Assembly: GCA_963665545.2 (NCBI GenBank)
Contig: CAXXKZ010000017.1
Span: 76,933-140,932, forward strand
Direction of reading: 5' to 3'
Origin: G963665545 sp963665545
Lineage (GTDB): Bacteria; Pseudomonadota; Gammaproteobacteria; Xanthomonadales; SZUA-36
Length of the DNA stretch: 64,000 nt
The notes under the pieces were generated by a model. That model was not told the DNA's origin, did no database searches, and saw only the letters and a program-made list of their open reading frames with translations. Of the stretch, positions 45,556 to 55,335 are shown one piece after another. The first letter of the stretch is position 1; every line of letters starts with the position of its first letter. Position numbers and translations under genes: made by a program.

Positions 45556-46986
45556 TCAAAGCCGTTCGATTCTGTAGAGCAGTCCATTGACCGAAAGCGT
45601 CCCTTCTGAGCCGTCGTCACTGAAATTCAGGATAAAGGTCCATGCTTTGAACAAATCACCAATCAGGCGGGTTCCGCCGAGGGAGCGCAGCACAAATGGG
45701 GGCATGGCCGCCATTTCGTTAAACATGACACCGCCGAGTTTCATCTGCAATGCGCCATCTTTTTCGAATATCATGAAGTCGCCGAAGTAATCATATGCAT
45801 TCGGCATGCAGTATTGACCAATGTAACGCTCGAAGTCCTGCGCAGGTATTTCCTGCTCAGCCAGGGAAACGTCGATGCCCAGCGCAATTTTGGCCATTTC
45901 ATTTTCTATAAGCACCACAGGATTGTTGGTGGCGTTGGTGTTGGAAAGCACGACAATCCCCAATTCATCGTCGGGGTAATAGGCATGCTGGGCCGTGAAG
46001 CCCGTAATGGTGCCAGCGTGCTCGTACTTTTGATGGCCCTGGAAATTTCCGTAAATCAGCATGCCGGTTGTGTAGAACACCGCCCGACCGTCGTTCAGTT
46101 TCTCCTTGCCGAACATGACTCTTCTGACTGTGCTGCTTATCTGGTCTCTGGAGTGAAGCGCGAACATGTAGCGCTGCAGGTCCTGCGAGTTTGAAAGAAG
46201 TCCGCCCGCGCCAAGAGGAACGGCGGGCGGCGCATGATCTATTACGTTACTGCGCTTACCATCTTCCGTGGAGTTATAACCACTGGCACGCTTATCGATG
46301 ATCTTGCTGTAATCATTCAGGCTTGAGCGCGTCATACCGAACGGACCGAAGATGTTTGCTTCCAGGAATTCACCATACGACTGGCCGCTGAGCCTTTCAA
46401 CGATGTAGCTCAGAAACCAGACCGCGGAGTTGGAATACGTCAGTGAATCACCGGGCTCGAACAGAAAACTGGAGCTGTGTTCGCGGATGATGGGAAACGC
46501 TTCCTCTGTCGTCATGGCCAGATTGGCCCACTGTTGGGGAAAATCCGAATTGGCGTTGAAGCTGCCCAACCCGGTGGTGTGGTTCAACATGCGGCGCAAA
46601 GTAATATCCGCAATTCCATCGGGTAAACCAGGAATATGTTGGCCTGCTGTATCGTCCAGCGAAAGCTTGCCCGCTTCCACCAGTTTGGCAATGGCCATTG
46701 CCGTGAAAGTCTTGGAGACCGAGGCGATCTCGAACACCGTGTCGGGCGTCACCTTCTGGCTCCACTCGAGATTAGCGTAGCCGTAACCTTTTTCCAGCAG
46801 GGGCTTGCCCTTGTGATAGAGGGACACCGAAAGGCCGGGGATTTCTCCGAGGTCCATCACGCCTTGAATATAGCGGTCGATTTTTTCGATCGCCTGTGCG
46901 CTCGGGCGTTCAGCCAGGACAGATGCAGACACGACCGAAAGTAGCAACAGCAGCAAGATTTGCCGCCTGATTATTAATATACCCAT
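45556..46986 (-). CDS. Exported beta-lactamase-like serine hydrolase
   Basis: The 476-residue protein has a signal peptide ending SASVLAERP. Motifs of class C beta-lactamase/DD-peptidase enzymes: FEIASVSKTFTAMAI (SxxK), DSLTYSNSAVWFLS (YxN) and YEHAGTITGF in place of HxG. A C-terminal beta domain (YIGQYCMPNAYDYFGDF) follows. Its C-terminus borders a GGGGTCAGACAGGTGTACC element. It is read with the next homologue upstream on the same strand, with 16 bp between them, so they form a likely operon. Periplasmic hydrolysis of esters or peptides is expected, not necessarily antibiotics. Confidence 0.9.
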   Translation of the reverse strand: MGILIIRRQILLLLLLSVVSASVLAERPSAQAIEKIDRYIQGVMDLGEIPGLSVSLYHKGKPLLEKGYGYANLEWSQKVTPDTVFEIASVSKTFTAMAIAKLVEAGKLSLDDTAGQHIPGLPDGIADITLRRMLNHTTGLGSFNANSDFPQQWANLAMTTEEAFPIIREHSSSFLFEPGDSLTYSNSAVWFLSYIVERLSGQSYGEFLEANIFGPFGMTRSSLNDYSKIIDKRASGYNSTEDGKRSNVIDHAPPAVPLGAGGLLSNSQDLQRYMFALHSRDQISSTVRRVMFGKEKLNDGRAVFYTTGMLIYGNFQGHQKYEHAGTITGFTAQHAYYPDDELGIVVLSNTNATNNPVVLIENEMAKIALGIDVSLAEQEIPAQDFERYIGQYCMPNAYDYFGDFMIFEKDGALQMKLGGVMFNEMAAMPPFVLRSLGGTRLIGDLFKAWTFILNFSDDGSEGTLSVNGLLYRIERL

Positions 46987-47002
46987 ATACTTATCACTCT
47001 AA

Positions 47003-48448
47003 TCACTCTTCGATTCGCTTAACAAAGCCGTAATCCAACCAGCCATGTTGGCTCATTCTAAGGCCATCGATCTCGCCGGATTCATTCTCATGAAACTCGA
47101 GTTCCGTGCCCATGTCGGGTTCGAAAAATACCGTTTCAGATTCGGCCAGGTAGGTCCAGACGACGCCGTCATAGGGGGCGTCATTGGGATAAACATAATG
47201 TAGCAGACCGTTTTCAACGACCAGTCGAATTCTCACGCCGTTCACCTGCTCGTAAGTGCCTTCAAACTGGTCCAGGCGGGCCGGGGCAAGAATTACAGAA
47301 GTCCGGCCTTCGGGGCTGACTTCTTCACCCCGCAACAGCCTTACCGCTGCATCGGCAATACGCCATGTCGCCTGGGTCCGCCCCACATTGGTCATCACGT
47401 AGGCGCCAACCCTGGCGTCTTTGTCTCCAACCATGCCAGTGACGGCGGAGGGCCAGTTGCCTCCATGGGTGATCATGGTGTGGCCCATATCATCCTCGTA
47501 CGTCCACCAGCCGAGGCCGTATTGTGCCTTGTTGACAATGTGGGCCTCATCGACAAGCCCTTTCGAAAGGATTTGATTGCCGTTAAAACGCCCGCCGTTC
47601 AGGTGTGCCCCCAAGAAACGCGCCATATCCTCAGCCCTGAGGCGGGCGCCACCGGCGGGATAAAGCCCATCGAAATTATGATCCGCAGCTTCGAATTCGC
47701 CACCCTCCTGCCTGACATAGTTGAACGCTGTAAGCTCGGCCGTGCGGGCCGTGGGTGAGATGGGATTAACGGAGGTGGCGCCCACTGGGGTCAGTATGTG
47801 ATCGACGATGTATTGCTCATAGGACAGGCCGGAGATTTGCTCAATCAACAGACCCGCGAACGTGTAAGCGCTGTTGTTATAGCGCCAGATTTCTCCGACA
47901 GGTTCCTGCCTCGTAAGGGAAGCTACAATGTCTTCCAGCGGTGGGATGCCGGGCCTTTCACGATCCCAGACATTGGTCGTATATCGCTGATCCTGACCCC
48001 CTTCGTCGCTGAGGCCGGAGGTATGATCCAGCAGGCTGCGAACGGTCACGTTGTTCCAGGCATCACCGCTGGTTGCGGTCTCACCAAGGTATTGGTTGAC
48101 TGGATCATCCAGCCTGAGCTTCCCCTGGTCCACCAGCGTCAGGATCGCCGTTGCGGTCACAGATTTTAGCGTTGAGGCCGTCAGGTAAAGCGTTTCCGGC
48201 GTCGCCGGAGCCTTCAAACCCACATTGGCATAACCCCAGGCTGCGGACCAGACAATTTCGTCGCCGGCCACCAGCGACAAGGATATGGACGGAACACCAC
48301 GATCCAGCTCTTTTTGAACCAGTTTTGTCAGCACAGCTTTTGTATGCTCAAGAGTCGAATCTTCAGCAGCGTCTGATTCAGACGAGAATGACAGCATCGG
48401 CCCGGTAAGCAGGAATACTCCCAGCAGGGCGGTGATGGCTTGTTTCAT
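47003..48448 (-). CDS. Exported beta-lactamase-like serine hydrolase, second
   Basis: 481 residues from ATG 48448 (GGAG nine bases upstream), with a signal peptide (AITALLGVFLLTGPMLSF). Motifs: LYLTASTLKSVTATA (STLK), EIWRYNNSAYTFAG (YNN) and HTMITHGGNWPSAV (HGG). The C-terminal lipocalin-like domain runs from YEQVNGVRIRLVVENGLLHY. Segments VTVRSLLDHTSGLSDE and GDEIVWSAAWGYA are also found, degraded, at 57.1-57.3 kb. It is divergent from the CocE gene and in tandem with the preceding hydrolase. Confidence 0.9.
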   Translation of the reverse strand: MKQAITALLGVFLLTGPMLSFSSESDAAEDSTLEHTKAVLTKLVQKELDRGVPSISLSLVAGDEIVWSAAWGYANVGLKAPATPETLYLTASTLKSVTATAILTLVDQGKLRLDDPVNQYLGETATSGDAWNNVTVRSLLDHTSGLSDEGGQDQRYTTNVWDRERPGIPPLEDIVASLTRQEPVGEIWRYNNSAYTFAGLLIEQISGLSYEQYIVDHILTPVGATSVNPISPTARTAELTAFNYVRQEGGEFEAADHNFDGLYPAGGARLRAEDMARFLGAHLNGGRFNGNQILSKGLVDEAHIVNKAQYGLGWWTYEDDMGHTMITHGGNWPSAVTGMVGDKDARVGAYVMTNVGRTQATWRIADAAVRLLRGEEVSPEGRTSVILAPARLDQFEGTYEQVNGVRIRLVVENGLLHYVYPNDAPYDGVVWTYLAESETVFFEPDMGTELEFHENESGEIDGLRMSQHGWLDYGFVKRIEE

Positions 48449-48570
48449 TCTTACGATCTCCAATTTAGTTGACCACCGACAGCACCAACGTTTATCAACG
48501 GGGAATGACTCCGGCCATGAATTGACATTGTAAACTGAGGGCTTGTGCACTTGAGCGCGTCACTAATAGC

Positions 48571-50571
48571 ATGAAAATAAAAACCGCCACACTCATCATG
48601 GCCGTTGCGCTGGTCAGTTTCGATTTGAGATTCCCTAACCACAGTCTTGCTGCTGACCATCACGCTGGCGTTTCACAGGTCCTTGTTCATCCGCTGGACG
48701 CCAGTGTTGAGGAGCGCTATGTCGAAATCCAGGCTGTGGGCGAATTTCAACGCAGGCCGGCACCCATCTATCAGCAAATCAGGCTGGAGAAAACCGTGCT
48801 GGTGCCGATGCGGGATGGTGTCCTCCTGTCCACCGACATCTACTCTCCGGCGGGTGTGGAGGGACCCCTGCCGGTCGTGTTGATCCGCCTGCCCTACAAC
48901 AAGAACCGCTATATCGGCTTTCAAGAGCCTGGGTCCGATGCCCACTTCTGGGCCGGTCACGGTTATCACGTCGTGGTCCAGGACATGCGCGGTCGATTCG
49001 AGTCCGAAGGTGAATACCTGGTATCGGCGGCTGATCGAGAAGATGGCTACGACACAATCGAGTGGATCTCGAAACAACCCTGGGCCACCGGAAAAGTGGG
49101 CACCTACGGCTGCTCCTACCTGGGCGAAAACCAGATACAGCTCTCGGCCACACGTCACCCAAATCACACTGCGGCCATCCCCCAGGCGGCGGGCGGTGGC
49201 TACGCTGGCACCTACCGCCAGTTCCTGTTTATCGATGGCGGCGTGCCGGAATTGGCATCCAGTCTGAGCTGGATGTGGCGTGCGGGCGTGAAATATCACA
49301 TGAAACGGCCCGCGGACATGACGGACGAGGAATTCAGAAACGACGCCGCGCTGTTCAACCCCTGGCCTGAAGCTGAGCTTCCTGATTTTGCGGACGCATT
49401 TCAACATCTGCCCAGTGCTTATATCGTCCGGGATCTGGGTGGCCCGATTTCGCATTTTGAGGATTTCTTTTCTCATGGTCCGGCCGACCCTTACTGGGAT
49501 GACTTGAATTACGTCACCGACGACGACAAATTCGACGTGCCTGCGCTGCACATCAATTCATGGTATGACGGAGGCGCTAGAGAGACGATGGATCTATTCA
49601 ACCTGTTCAGCACCAACGCCACCAGCGCCCGGGGCCGCGATAACCAGTTCGCAATCATGTCTCCGACAGCGCACTGCCAGTCGGAGTTCTTCAAGGATTG
49701 GGAGCAAGCAGTGATCGGCGAACTGGCGGTCGGCGATATCAGTAAGGACTATTTTCGTATTTATCTGGACTGGTTTGACCACTGGCTGAAGGGCAGCGAC
49801 AACGGTGTGACCGACATGCCGAAACTCCAGTATTTCGCAATGGGTGCCGGTGAGTGGCGCAGTTCGCAGACCTGGCCTTTGAAAGGAACTGAATATCGCA
49901 GTTATTACCTGCACAGCCAGGGTAAGGCCAACACCCGCGGTGGAGATGGCTCGCTGAGCACCACACCCCCTTCCGGGCAAGAGGAATCGGACGGGTATAC
50001 CTACGACCCCGGTGATCCGGTGCCTACACTCGGCGGTGCGATTTGCTGCATTTCAGCGGACGCAGCGCCGGCGGGGGGATTTGACCAGAGCGAGGTGGAG
50101 AGTCGTGGCGACGTGCTGGTTTACACCAGTGACGTGCTTGACCACGACCTCGAGGTAACCGGACCATTGACTGCGACACTTTACGTGTCCTCATCGGCAA
50201 GAGACACCGATTTCACCATCAAGCTGGTTGACGTATTTCCTGACGGCCCCGCATACAACATCCAGGACGGCATCCTTCGCGCCCGCTACCGGGAGGGATA
50301 CGAAAAGCGGGTGTTTATGGAGCCTGGTGGCGTTTACCGGATCGACATCGACCTGCACGCAACCAGCAATGTGTTCCTCAAGGGCCATCGCATCCGCATT
50401 CAGGTCTCCAGCAGCAACTTTCCGCGCCTGGTCAGAAACCTCAATACCGGCGGTAATAATTACGATGAAAGCGACTATGTTTCCGCCGACAATGTGATCC
50501 ATCACTCGGCCGAATACCCATCGCGAGTGATACTGCCTATAGTGCTACCGTCACTTTCCGCAACTCGGTAA
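48571..50571 (+). CDS. CocE/NonD-type X-Pro dipeptidyl-peptidase/esterase
   Basis: The 666-residue exported protein has a signal segment to about residue 28. An S15 alpha/beta hydrolase domain: LVPMRDGVLLSTDIYSPAG, HVVVQDMRGRFESEGEY, nucleophile Ser182 in GTYGCSYLGENQ, Asp333 in INSWYDGGARE and His368 in SPTAHCQSEF. The C-terminal jelly-roll of the family (DVLVYTSDVLDHDLEVTGPL, RIQVSSSNFPRLVRNLNTGG) completes it. CocE-type enzymes cleave esters or amides such as cocaine, glutaryl compounds or X-Pro peptides; the substrate is unknown. The neighbouring hydrolases suggest shared extracytoplasmic catabolism. Confidence 0.92.
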   Translation: MKIKTATLIMAVALVSFDLRFPNHSLAADHHAGVSQVLVHPLDASVEERYVEIQAVGEFQRRPAPIYQQIRLEKTVLVPMRDGVLLSTDIYSPAGVEGPLPVVLIRLPYNKNRYIGFQEPGSDAHFWAGHGYHVVVQDMRGRFESEGEYLVSAADREDGYDTIEWISKQPWATGKVGTYGCSYLGENQIQLSATRHPNHTAAIPQAAGGGYAGTYRQFLFIDGGVPELASSLSWMWRAGVKYHMKRPADMTDEEFRNDAALFNPWPEAELPDFADAFQHLPSAYIVRDLGGPISHFEDFFSHGPADPYWDDLNYVTDDDKFDVPALHINSWYDGGARETMDLFNLFSTNATSARGRDNQFAIMSPTAHCQSEFFKDWEQAVIGELAVGDISKDYFRIYLDWFDHWLKGSDNGVTDMPKLQYFAMGAGEWRSSQTWPLKGTEYRSYYLHSQGKANTRGGDGSLSTTPPSGQEESDGYTYDPGDPVPTLGGAICCISADAAPAGGFDQSEVESRGDVLVYTSDVLDHDLEVTGPLTATLYVSSSARDTDFTIKLVDVFPDGPAYNIQDGILRARYREGYEKRVFMEPGGVYRIDIDLHATSNVFLKGHRIRIQVSSSNFPRLVRNLNTGGNNYDESDYVSADNVIHHSAEYPSRVILPIVLPSLSATR

Positions 50572-50667
50572 CGGGAACGTCCCCCTGCTGCCAGGTCTCG
50601 TTGGTTCGCTACCCAAACCCGTCATTTGATGAACTGGCGCCAACGATTACAGATAGGAAGGATCGAC

Positions 50668-51666
50668 TCAAAGCAGACCCGACAACCAGTGCATTACATT
50701 TAGAGCGAATTGGGCGTTTTGTTTTGCTCCAGGATGGCTCATTCCCATCCTCTGTTGCCCTAGTCTTTGTGCTGTGAACATGCCCGCTTCACCCAGCAAA
50801 ACGACCCTGCCTTCGCCAAATTCAACAGCCGCCCCTTGCATCAAACCCTCGCTGGAAATATACGGAGAAGTCATCAGATTCTGCACGAAATCTGTTGAAG
50901 CAGCATCCAGATCCAATGGAAAAAAGGTACGCACTCCTTCTCCCAATACCATCAATGGCTGGACATTTGCCATCGGTCTGGCCCGAATAGCCTGACCGGT
51001 AAAGGTGAGAACTGAATTCACCTCCTCACCCTTGCCCGCACGCCCACTTATGATGGGGTGCGAGCGCAGTGATCCATCAGTGGTACTAAACTCGATTGGA
51101 GCATATATATCTACGGGGTAGGTATAACCATTGGTTAGTATCAGACCAAATGCGGCGGCTAAATCTTCAGCTGCTCCCGGAAACGTGAAGTGATCTGCCA
51201 ACAACAGCAGCGATCCGCCCTCCTTTACCCACTCAGCCAGTGACGTGATCTCTTGTTGTTCGAAGGCCGAAGGTGTTGGCAGTTTCCATTGATCCGCGCA
51301 ACTTTCTTTATCCAGGTTCACGGAATTCAGGGCATTGGCAATTACCAGAACATCAACCTGTTTGAGTTTGGCTTTGGTAAAGGTGCTGTACCTCCCTTCG
51401 GAGCTTTCGACGCTATAGCCATCTTCCTCAAGAAGGCGTGCAAAGGGCCTGAGGCGACCGTGCGCGGTGTGGAGGTTGTTATGTGCTTCATCGATAACTG
51501 CTAATGGAGCGTTTCCATCCGCATCAGGAAACGCAGGCTCCTCTACCTGTGGGACAAAACTGTGATCCGGGTACTGAAGCTCAGCACACTTGTCCCCGGC
51601 CAGGCCACGATCGGATACAACCAGACCAAGAACCAGGATCGCCAATGGGAAATGACCAGATTTCAT
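50668..51666 (-). CDS. DUF4350-type exported protein
   Basis: 332 residues from ATG 51666, with a signal peptide ending RGLAGDK. The core matches DUF4350/GATase-like domains: VIDEAHNNLHTAHGRLRPFA, VDVLVIANALNSVN, EITSLAEWVKEGGSLLLLAD and VVLLGEAGMFTAQR. These proteins have a class I amidotransferase-like fold without the usual catalytic Cys and are often found near hydrolases or sugar-degrading genes. No reaction is assigned. It converges with the CocE gene. Confidence 0.75.
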   Translation of the reverse strand: MKSGHFPLAILVLGLVVSDRGLAGDKCAELQYPDHSFVPQVEEPAFPDADGNAPLAVIDEAHNNLHTAHGRLRPFARLLEEDGYSVESSEGRYSTFTKAKLKQVDVLVIANALNSVNLDKESCADQWKLPTPSAFEQQEITSLAEWVKEGGSLLLLADHFTFPGAAEDLAAAFGLILTNGYTYPVDIYAPIEFSTTDGSLRSHPIISGRAGKGEEVNSVLTFTGQAIRARPMANVQPLMVLGEGVRTFFPLDLDAASTDFVQNLMTSPYISSEGLMQGAAVEFGEGRVVLLGEAGMFTAQRLGQQRMGMSHPGAKQNAQFALNVMHWLSGLL

Positions 51667-51739
51667 TTGTCCTCGCCATTTCCAACGGTCAAACTGCATT
51701 CAATTTGATCGTTGAAAGGTGATCCGGCACGATTGAACA

Positions 51740-53137
51740 TCACTCCTTTGCCTCAACTTCCACATTGCTTATCAGTGGCGCCAGAGGCAGCGCGTCGATA
51801 TCCACCAGCTTGCCTTCCTTGAACACCTTGTGGATCGTGCGGTAGTTCCTGGCGCTTTTCAACGGATTTTTGTCGAGGATGACCAGGTCCGCCAGTTTTC
51901 CTGGCTCCAGCGTCCCAAACTCGTCGGCCATTTTGTAGGCCTTTGCCACATTGCTGGTGACCGACTGCAAAATCTCCATCGGAGCCATTCCTAAGTCTTC
52001 AAGACCAACCAACGCATTGAAGTGCGACTCTCCCAGCTTGCCTTCAGGATCAACATTGATCAAAAGATGGGCATAGTCAGCAAGGAATTCCGCGCTTTTC
52101 ATCGTTGCATCGGTCGCGAGCAGTATGGTGGCACCTGCTCGAATCATCTCGCGGATATTTTCCTGAGAGGCACTCTTGCGGGGCACGAATGGATGAGACA
52201 CCTCTTCCAGAGCGGTCATGCGCGCATCAGTAGTGGCCGTAACCGAACAGGCAACACCCCGTTCCACCATCTTCTTGATATAGCTCTTCGGTAAGGGGGT
52301 ATTTGGTCCTGAACCATCGCAGTGGGTGATCATGTCCACGCCTGCCTCAATTGCCATATAGAAGCTTTCTATGGACGTCGTGTGAGCCTGAACGGTCATG
52401 CCGGATTTATGACCTGCCTCGACGATGGCCTTTTGAACACGTGGCGAAAAAGAGATAAAAAACCCATCCGTATGGCCACTGGCGCCATATTTAAGGAAAT
52501 CCACCGCCCTGGTGGCGTACTCTGTAACTTTCTCGGCCACCTCTTCCGGCCCCATCCACATCAATTCGCGACCCACGCCCTGCTGCCAGGTCTCGTTGAT
52601 GCGGTTGGCAAATGTAGTGGTAATGTACGGCTTAGGGACACCGCCCAGAAAATCGGGAGAGAACGGGCCATCAAACCCAATAATATTACCCGCCAAAAAG
52701 ATGCGGCTACCTTTCGCTTCGCCGCTGTTAATCGCATCCCGGGCTTTCACCAACGCCGCCCTGGGCCCCCAGGTATCAAAAACCGTCGTTTGGCCGGTTT
52801 TGAGCGTAATTTGCGCTGCTTCCAGAATGACCTCGTGGTAGCGACCTTCGTATTTGATCAGTAATTCCGTATCGACATTAACGGATAGGTGCAGATTGGC
52901 GTCCATCAGTCCGGGAATGACAAATTTTCCCCTGGCGTCGACTAACTCCGCTCCACCTGGAATGGAAATCTCCTGTTTTGTTCCGACGGCTGCAATACGT
53001 CCGTTGTCTATCAACACAACGCCATTTTTGAGCGGTGCGCGTCCGGTCCCGTCAATTACGGTACCGTTCACTACTGCCAGTGTCTCGGCATAAGCAGGCG
53101 CTACTGCCACCGCGAACGTCAAAAAGACCCTTTTCAT
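51740..53137 (-). CDS. Exported amidohydrolase with D-x-N-x-H metal motif
   Basis: 465 residues from ATG 53137, with a signal peptide ending APAYAE. The imidazolonepropionase/prolidase-like amidohydrolase fold: VVNGTVIDGTGRAPLKNGVV, GLMDANLHLSV (metal motif with Asn for the first His), DFLKYGASG (candidate carboxylated Lys), MTVQAHTTSIES, MITHCDGSGP and ILLATDATMKS (Asp). The C-terminal KLADLVILDKNPL beta strand is typical. The Asn substitution also occurs in some natural family members, so activity is still possible. It lies on the same strand as, and 50 bp upstream of, a broken CocE gene. Confidence 0.88.
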   Translation of the reverse strand: MKRVFLTFAVAVAPAYAETLAVVNGTVIDGTGRAPLKNGVVLIDNGRIAAVGTKQEISIPGGAELVDARGKFVIPGLMDANLHLSVNVDTELLIKYEGRYHEVILEAAQITLKTGQTTVFDTWGPRAALVKARDAINSGEAKGSRIFLAGNIIGFDGPFSPDFLGGVPKPYITTTFANRINETWQQGVGRELMWMGPEEVAEKVTEYATRAVDFLKYGASGHTDGFFISFSPRVQKAIVEAGHKSGMTVQAHTTSIESFYMAIEAGVDMITHCDGSGPNTPLPKSYIKKMVERGVACSVTATTDARMTALEEVSHPFVPRKSASQENIREMIRAGATILLATDATMKSAEFLADYAHLLINVDPEGKLGESHFNALVGLEDLGMAPMEILQSVTSNVAKAYKMADEFGTLEPGKLADLVILDKNPLKSARNYRTIHKVFKEGKLVDIDALPLAPLISNVEVEAKE

Positions 53138-53186
53138 TACTGTCCAAACCTTCAAGTTCGATACTCCGTTTTGCAGTGATCCCTTT

Positions 53187-53660
53187 CTAATTTTCGATTA
53201 CCGACAGTACCAGTGCCGAATGGAATTCCTGGTTGTGGTAAATGGTCTGGTGAGCCGTTTTCCATTCGGTATCAGTCGCTACCGGGTTGCCAGTATTCTG
53301 GTTGGGAAGAAACATCGGGTACGAACTGCTCGATACTTCAATACGGATACGATGTCCCGGCAGGAATTGATGCCCAATCTCATCCAGATCAATAATAAAC
53401 TTTTCAACTTTGCCGGGAGTTAACAATTCTTCCTTCTCAAAGCCATTGCGATAGCGGGCACGCAAACTTCCACCCCAAGGACCTAACCTAACCGCGCGAC
53501 CATCCGGATAGACATCTAGCACCTTGGCAAAAAAATCCGTATCGAGTGCATCGCTGGATGCATAGAGTTCCAAAGAAACAGAGCCAACCACATCGAGAGG
53601 CTCACTTAAAACATCGCTTGTATATACCAACACATCTTCGCGGGCCTCGACAGAGCGGAG
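53187..53660 (-). pseudogene. CocE/NonD hydrolase C-terminal fragment cut by IS256
   Basis: Residues EDVLVYTSDVLSEPLDVVGS, DVYPDGRAVRLGPWGGSLRA and GHRIRIEVSSSSYPMFLPNQ belong to the jelly-roll end of a CocE-type protein related to the one at 48.6 kb. IS256 copy 3 begins at 53661, and the catalytic domain is absent on its other side. The natural stop is kept. The first residues of the apparent frame come from the IS. Confidence 0.88.
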
Positions 53661-55043
53661 AGCTATTGTCAAATCTGGTGTTTAGCCATTTGATTCAAGC
53701 GGCGACCTGATCAATCTCTTTTACCTCGATCCCATCTTTGAATTTCACCCCCGTAATCACCTTGGCCAGGTAATCAAAGCCGCGTAGCCGGCGCCATTTC
53801 TTTTCCGCACACTGGCTCAATTTGAACATCATATGCAACATGCCATTGCGCGTCAGACAACCTTTGGATCTTTTGGTCCGGTGGCGGATGGTGGCAAAGG
53901 TGGATTCAATCGGGTTGCTGGTCCGGATGCTCTGCCAGTGTTGGGCCGGAAAATCATAAAATGCCAACAGTTCATCCCGATCCTTGAGCAAACAGCTCGT
54001 CGCTTTCGGGTATTTCGCCTCAAAGATCTCAATAAACAAATCAAACGCCTTGTTTGCATCATCCTTGGTTTCCGCCTGCCAGATGGCGTGCAGGGCCTGC
54101 TTGGCTTTGGGTTGTGCGGATTTCGGCAAACAATTCAGTACATTCATGGTCTTGTGCATCCAGCAGCGTTGCTGGCGGCTGGCCGGAAAGATTTCATCCA
54201 GCGCCGCCCAAAAACCCATCGCACCATCACCAATCGCCAGTTGTGGGGCGCTCATGCCGCGCGACTTCAGATTCAGCAACACCTCACGCCAACTCTGAGT
54301 CGATTCTCGCACCCCGTCCTCAATCGCCAGAAAATGTTTTTCGCCGCGTTCATTGACACCAATGATCACCAGCGCGCAGAGCTTGGCATCCTCCGCCCGC
54401 AGCCCACTGTAGACACCATCAGCCCAGACATACACCCACCGGTCCTGTCCCAGGCGACGCTGGCTCCACGCTCGATATTCCTCCGCCCATACCTGTTTCA
54501 GGCGGGATACCGTGCTGGCCGACAGACCCTGTGCCTGCGGGCCCACCAGTACCCGCAACGCCTCAGCCATCTCACCGCTGGATACCCCTTTGAGGTACAA
54601 CCACGGAATGGCTGCCTCGAAAGTCGCTGTCTTGCGCACATATGGCGGCACCAGCACCGACTGAAAACTCACTGCTTCACCGGTCTTCGAGCGCACCTTG
54701 GGAATTCTCACCCGGATCGGTCCCAGGCCGGTCTGCAACTCACGTTCTGGCAGGTAACCGTTGCGCACCACACCGGCATGACCTGATTCGGTACGCCAAT
54801 CCTGATACTTGGCCAGCAGCTCCTGGACTTCACTTTCCACCGCTTCGGCGAGCAGCTTCCGGGCGCCTTCTTTGAGCAATTCGGTCAACGGATCGGCACT
54901 GATTGCTCGACGTTCCAGTTCAATAACATTATTCTTGTTCATAGTGGCGTATCTCCTTTGGTTGCTTTGAAGTTTGGTAACAACAAATCAACCAGATACG
55001 CCGCTTTTTTTCAACTGCTCAAACACCAGATTCGATCATAACT
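53661..55043 (-). mobile_element. IS256-family element, copy 3 (1383 bp)
   Basis: Same ends and length as copies 1 and 2. Flanks AGAGCGGAG and CCGTAATAT do not match, and the genes on either side are unrelated fragments. This means adjacent DNA was lost or exchanged after insertion, probably by recombination with another copy. Confidence 0.95.
53695..54942 (-). CDS. IS256 family transposase, copy 3
   Basis: Complete 415-residue transposase with DDE motifs as in copy 1 and Arg in RLRGFDYLAK. The reverse-strand long frame is an artefact. Confidence 0.95.
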   Translation of the reverse strand: MNKNNVIELERRAISADPLTELLKEGARKLLAEAVESEVQELLAKYQDWRTESGHAGVVRNGYLPERELQTGLGPIRVRIPKVRSKTGEAVSFQSVLVPPYVRKTATFEAAIPWLYLKGVSSGEMAEALRVLVGPQAQGLSASTVSRLKQVWAEEYRAWSQRRLGQDRWVYVWADGVYSGLRAEDAKLCALVIIGVNERGEKHFLAIEDGVRESTQSWREVLLNLKSRGMSAPQLAIGDGAMGFWAALDEIFPASRQQRCWMHKTMNVLNCLPKSAQPKAKQALHAIWQAETKDDANKAFDLFIEIFEAKYPKATSCLLKDRDELLAFYDFPAQHWQSIRTSNPIESTFATIRHRTKRSKGCLTRNGMLHMMFKLSQCAEKKWRRLRGFDYLAKVITGVKFKDGIEVKEIDQVAA

Positions 55044-55245
55044 CCGTAATATCATACTCATACAAAAGGTTGTTCACATAAAGTGCTAATGCGTATCCCT
55101 CCATATCGTGGTAGATCAGCACCCGCAGCAGGCGGTCGGTGTCGGCCGCAGGGCTTGTCAATGAAAAACCGTGGGTGGTTTCAGCCTGTACGGGTATGCC
55201 CGCAAACATGAAGAACGCAATAAAGAATCGAGAAAAAGTTTTCAT
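55044..55245 (-). pseudogene. Exported protein N-terminal fragment cut by IS256 (M55-like?)
   Basis: About 67 residues: a signal peptide (MKTFSRFFIAFFMFAGIPVQ, then AE) and the start of a domain RVLIYHDMEGYALALY. The DMEG motif resembles the first metal-binding strand of M55 D-aminopeptidases (DppA type). The frame enters IS256 copy 3 after YEYDI. The rest of the gene is not in the window. The family guess rests on one motif and is weak. Confidence 0.4.
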
Positions 55246-55335
55246 AAGCAATTGCCACTGCTGTGAGAAGTAAGATACTAGGGAGAACAATAGCCCTCCT
55301 AATTGTCTATCTTCAAGCCAATGCCGGCCTCGGTA

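Noticed and set aside
27872..55043. Composite transposon bounded by inverted IS256 copies
   Set aside because: The outer flanks do not form a duplication, and the inner flanks cut unrelated genes, so mobilisation as a unit is not supported.
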